DNA of 43,700 nt from Phenylobacterium sp. (lineage in GTDB: Bacteria > Pseudomonadota > Alphaproteobacteria > Caulobacterales > Caulobacteraceae): assembly GCF_030646615.1 (NCBI RefSeq), contig NZ_JAUSLG010000036.1, positions 1 through 43,700 of the forward strand. The letters are read 5' to 3'. The position numbers and the translations under genes are program-made. Shown here one piece after another: positions 43,180 through 43,700 of the stretch. Every line of letters starts with the position of its first letter. The first letter of the stretch is position 1. The notes under the pieces are model-generated. The model was not told where the DNA came from. It made no database searches and worked only from the letters and a program-made list of their open reading frames with translations.

Positions 43180-43217
43180 ATGACGCCCCCGTCATCTTCT
43201 TGACTGAACGACGTTCA
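43180..43217. promoter_or_regulatory. Hairpin plus palindromic operator ahead of the diiron-protein gene
   Basis: ATGACG-CCCC-CGTCAT (43180-43195) could end the upstream transcript. Directly after it, TTGACT (43200-43205) is a -35 candidate, and TGAACGACGTTCA (43205-43217) is a perfect palindrome of the TetR-operator kind lying in the promoter spacer. Confidence 0.5.
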
Positions 43218-43308
43218 TGTGGCTGACTGAGCCATAGACAGATGGGCTGCCCGCAAGGTGCGGAGCCGGGGCCGCAGAGCCTGCCCGATCTTCCTGGAGG
43301 ACGAGTTC

Positions 43309-43700
43309 ATGGCCGCTGACGGCAACATCACCAAGGACATCATCTACGACGCCGTGTCGCCGGACGACTTCGAGTCGATGCTTGAGCTGGACCGCTACAA
43401 CGCCCGCTCCACGGCCTTCGACAAGATCATCTCGGCCACCCACGACCATTTCTGGGATCCGCTCGACAAGAAGTACATCGACTTCGACGAGCCCTTCGAC
43501 ATGGAAAACCAGATGATCCTGCCGGAGGACATGATCATCTCCATGTCCACCGACTATGTCTCCAACCACCTCAGCGACTGGAAGACCCGGGTCCGCTTCG
43601 TGAACCAGTCGGCCCTGCGGTCCTTCTCCTCGATCCTGCATGGCGAGCAGGGCGCACTGAACCTGTCGGCCAGCCTCTGCCATGTGCTGAAGGACCAGGG
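43309..43700 (+). CDS. Probable ferritin-like diiron protein, 5' part
   Basis: Open to the end of the window (130 codons seen). GGAGG at 43296-43300 supports the ATG at 43309. The sequence includes STAFDKIISATHDHFWDPLD, KKYIDFDEPFDMENQMILPE and ALRSFSSILHGEQGALNLSA. The SILHGEQGAL helix looks like an iron-ligand helix of ferritin-like (AurF-related) diiron oxygenases; the second ligand set should follow outside the window. The call rests on remembered similarity. The palindrome upstream suggests repression by a TetR-type regulator. Confidence 0.7.
   Translation, partial: MAADGNITKDIIYDAVSPDDFESMLELDRYNARSTAFDKIISATHDHFWDPLDKKYIDFDEPFDMENQMILPEDMIISMSTDYVSNHLSDWKTRVRFVNQSALRSFSSILHGEQGALNLSASLCHVLKDQ

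Overview
The window looks like a chromosomal segment of a high-GC alphaproteobacterium of the order Caulobacterales (Caulobacter/Phenylobacterium type). The strongest evidence is a DivL-type cell-cycle pseudokinase with tyrosine in place of the phospho-accepting histidine. Supporting evidence includes an AccD that has lost its zinc-ribbon cysteines, an AmgK-MurU cell-wall salvage pair, alphaproteobacterial AddAB, and the trpFBA-accD-folC order. Most of the window is ordinary housekeeping chromosome with dense, often translationally coupled genes. It is interrupted by two stretches that look acquired.

Layout. 1-7.7 kb: 3' end of rpsA with a terminator, ihfB, mscL, then the trpF-trpB-trpA-accD-folC run, a lipoprotein and a small conserved protein. 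7.7-9.7 kb (minus strand): a two-gene unit in different base composition, with its own sigma70-like promoter. It encodes a 446-residue glycine-rich protein with a candidate C-terminal effector domain, coupled by an ATGA overlap to a 216-residue tail-anchored partner. This is read here as a candidate toxin-immunity pair and is the best lead for something undescribed. 9.8-15.2 kb: accessory metabolism and regulation. It has two divergent HxlR-regulator/SDR-oxidoreductase pairs sharing an operator-like motif, a GFA-like/DUF2200 pair, a 57-residue proline-rich protein, a ccdAB toxin-antitoxin pair that appears leaderless, and a nitronate monooxygenase. 15.2-17.4 kb: a solitary OLD-family ATPase/TOPRIM nuclease gene, probably acquired and possibly a phage-defence gene, with a 13-bp direct repeat at its start.

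17.5-27.6 kb (minus strand): a seven-gene chain of acyltransferase, tsaE, amgK, murU, addB, addA and trxA. The first six genes are joined by overlaps at every junction. 27.7-31.2 kb: mmsA, a membrane-anchored thioredoxin-like protein and zapE, ending in a large palindromic interspersed repeat. 31.3-37.5 kb: a LysR regulator divergent from sdhCDAB, then a ferredoxin reductase/[2Fe-2S] ferredoxin pair. 37.6-39.7 kb: an AraC regulator divergent from an aldo/keto reductase. 39.7-43.7 kb: divL, an unrecognised conserved gene, a zincin-like metallopeptidase, and the 5' part of a probable ferritin-like diiron protein.

No rRNA, tRNA, CRISPR array, transposase or integrase was recognised. Every functional call rests on reading motifs and on remembered family sequences; no search was run.
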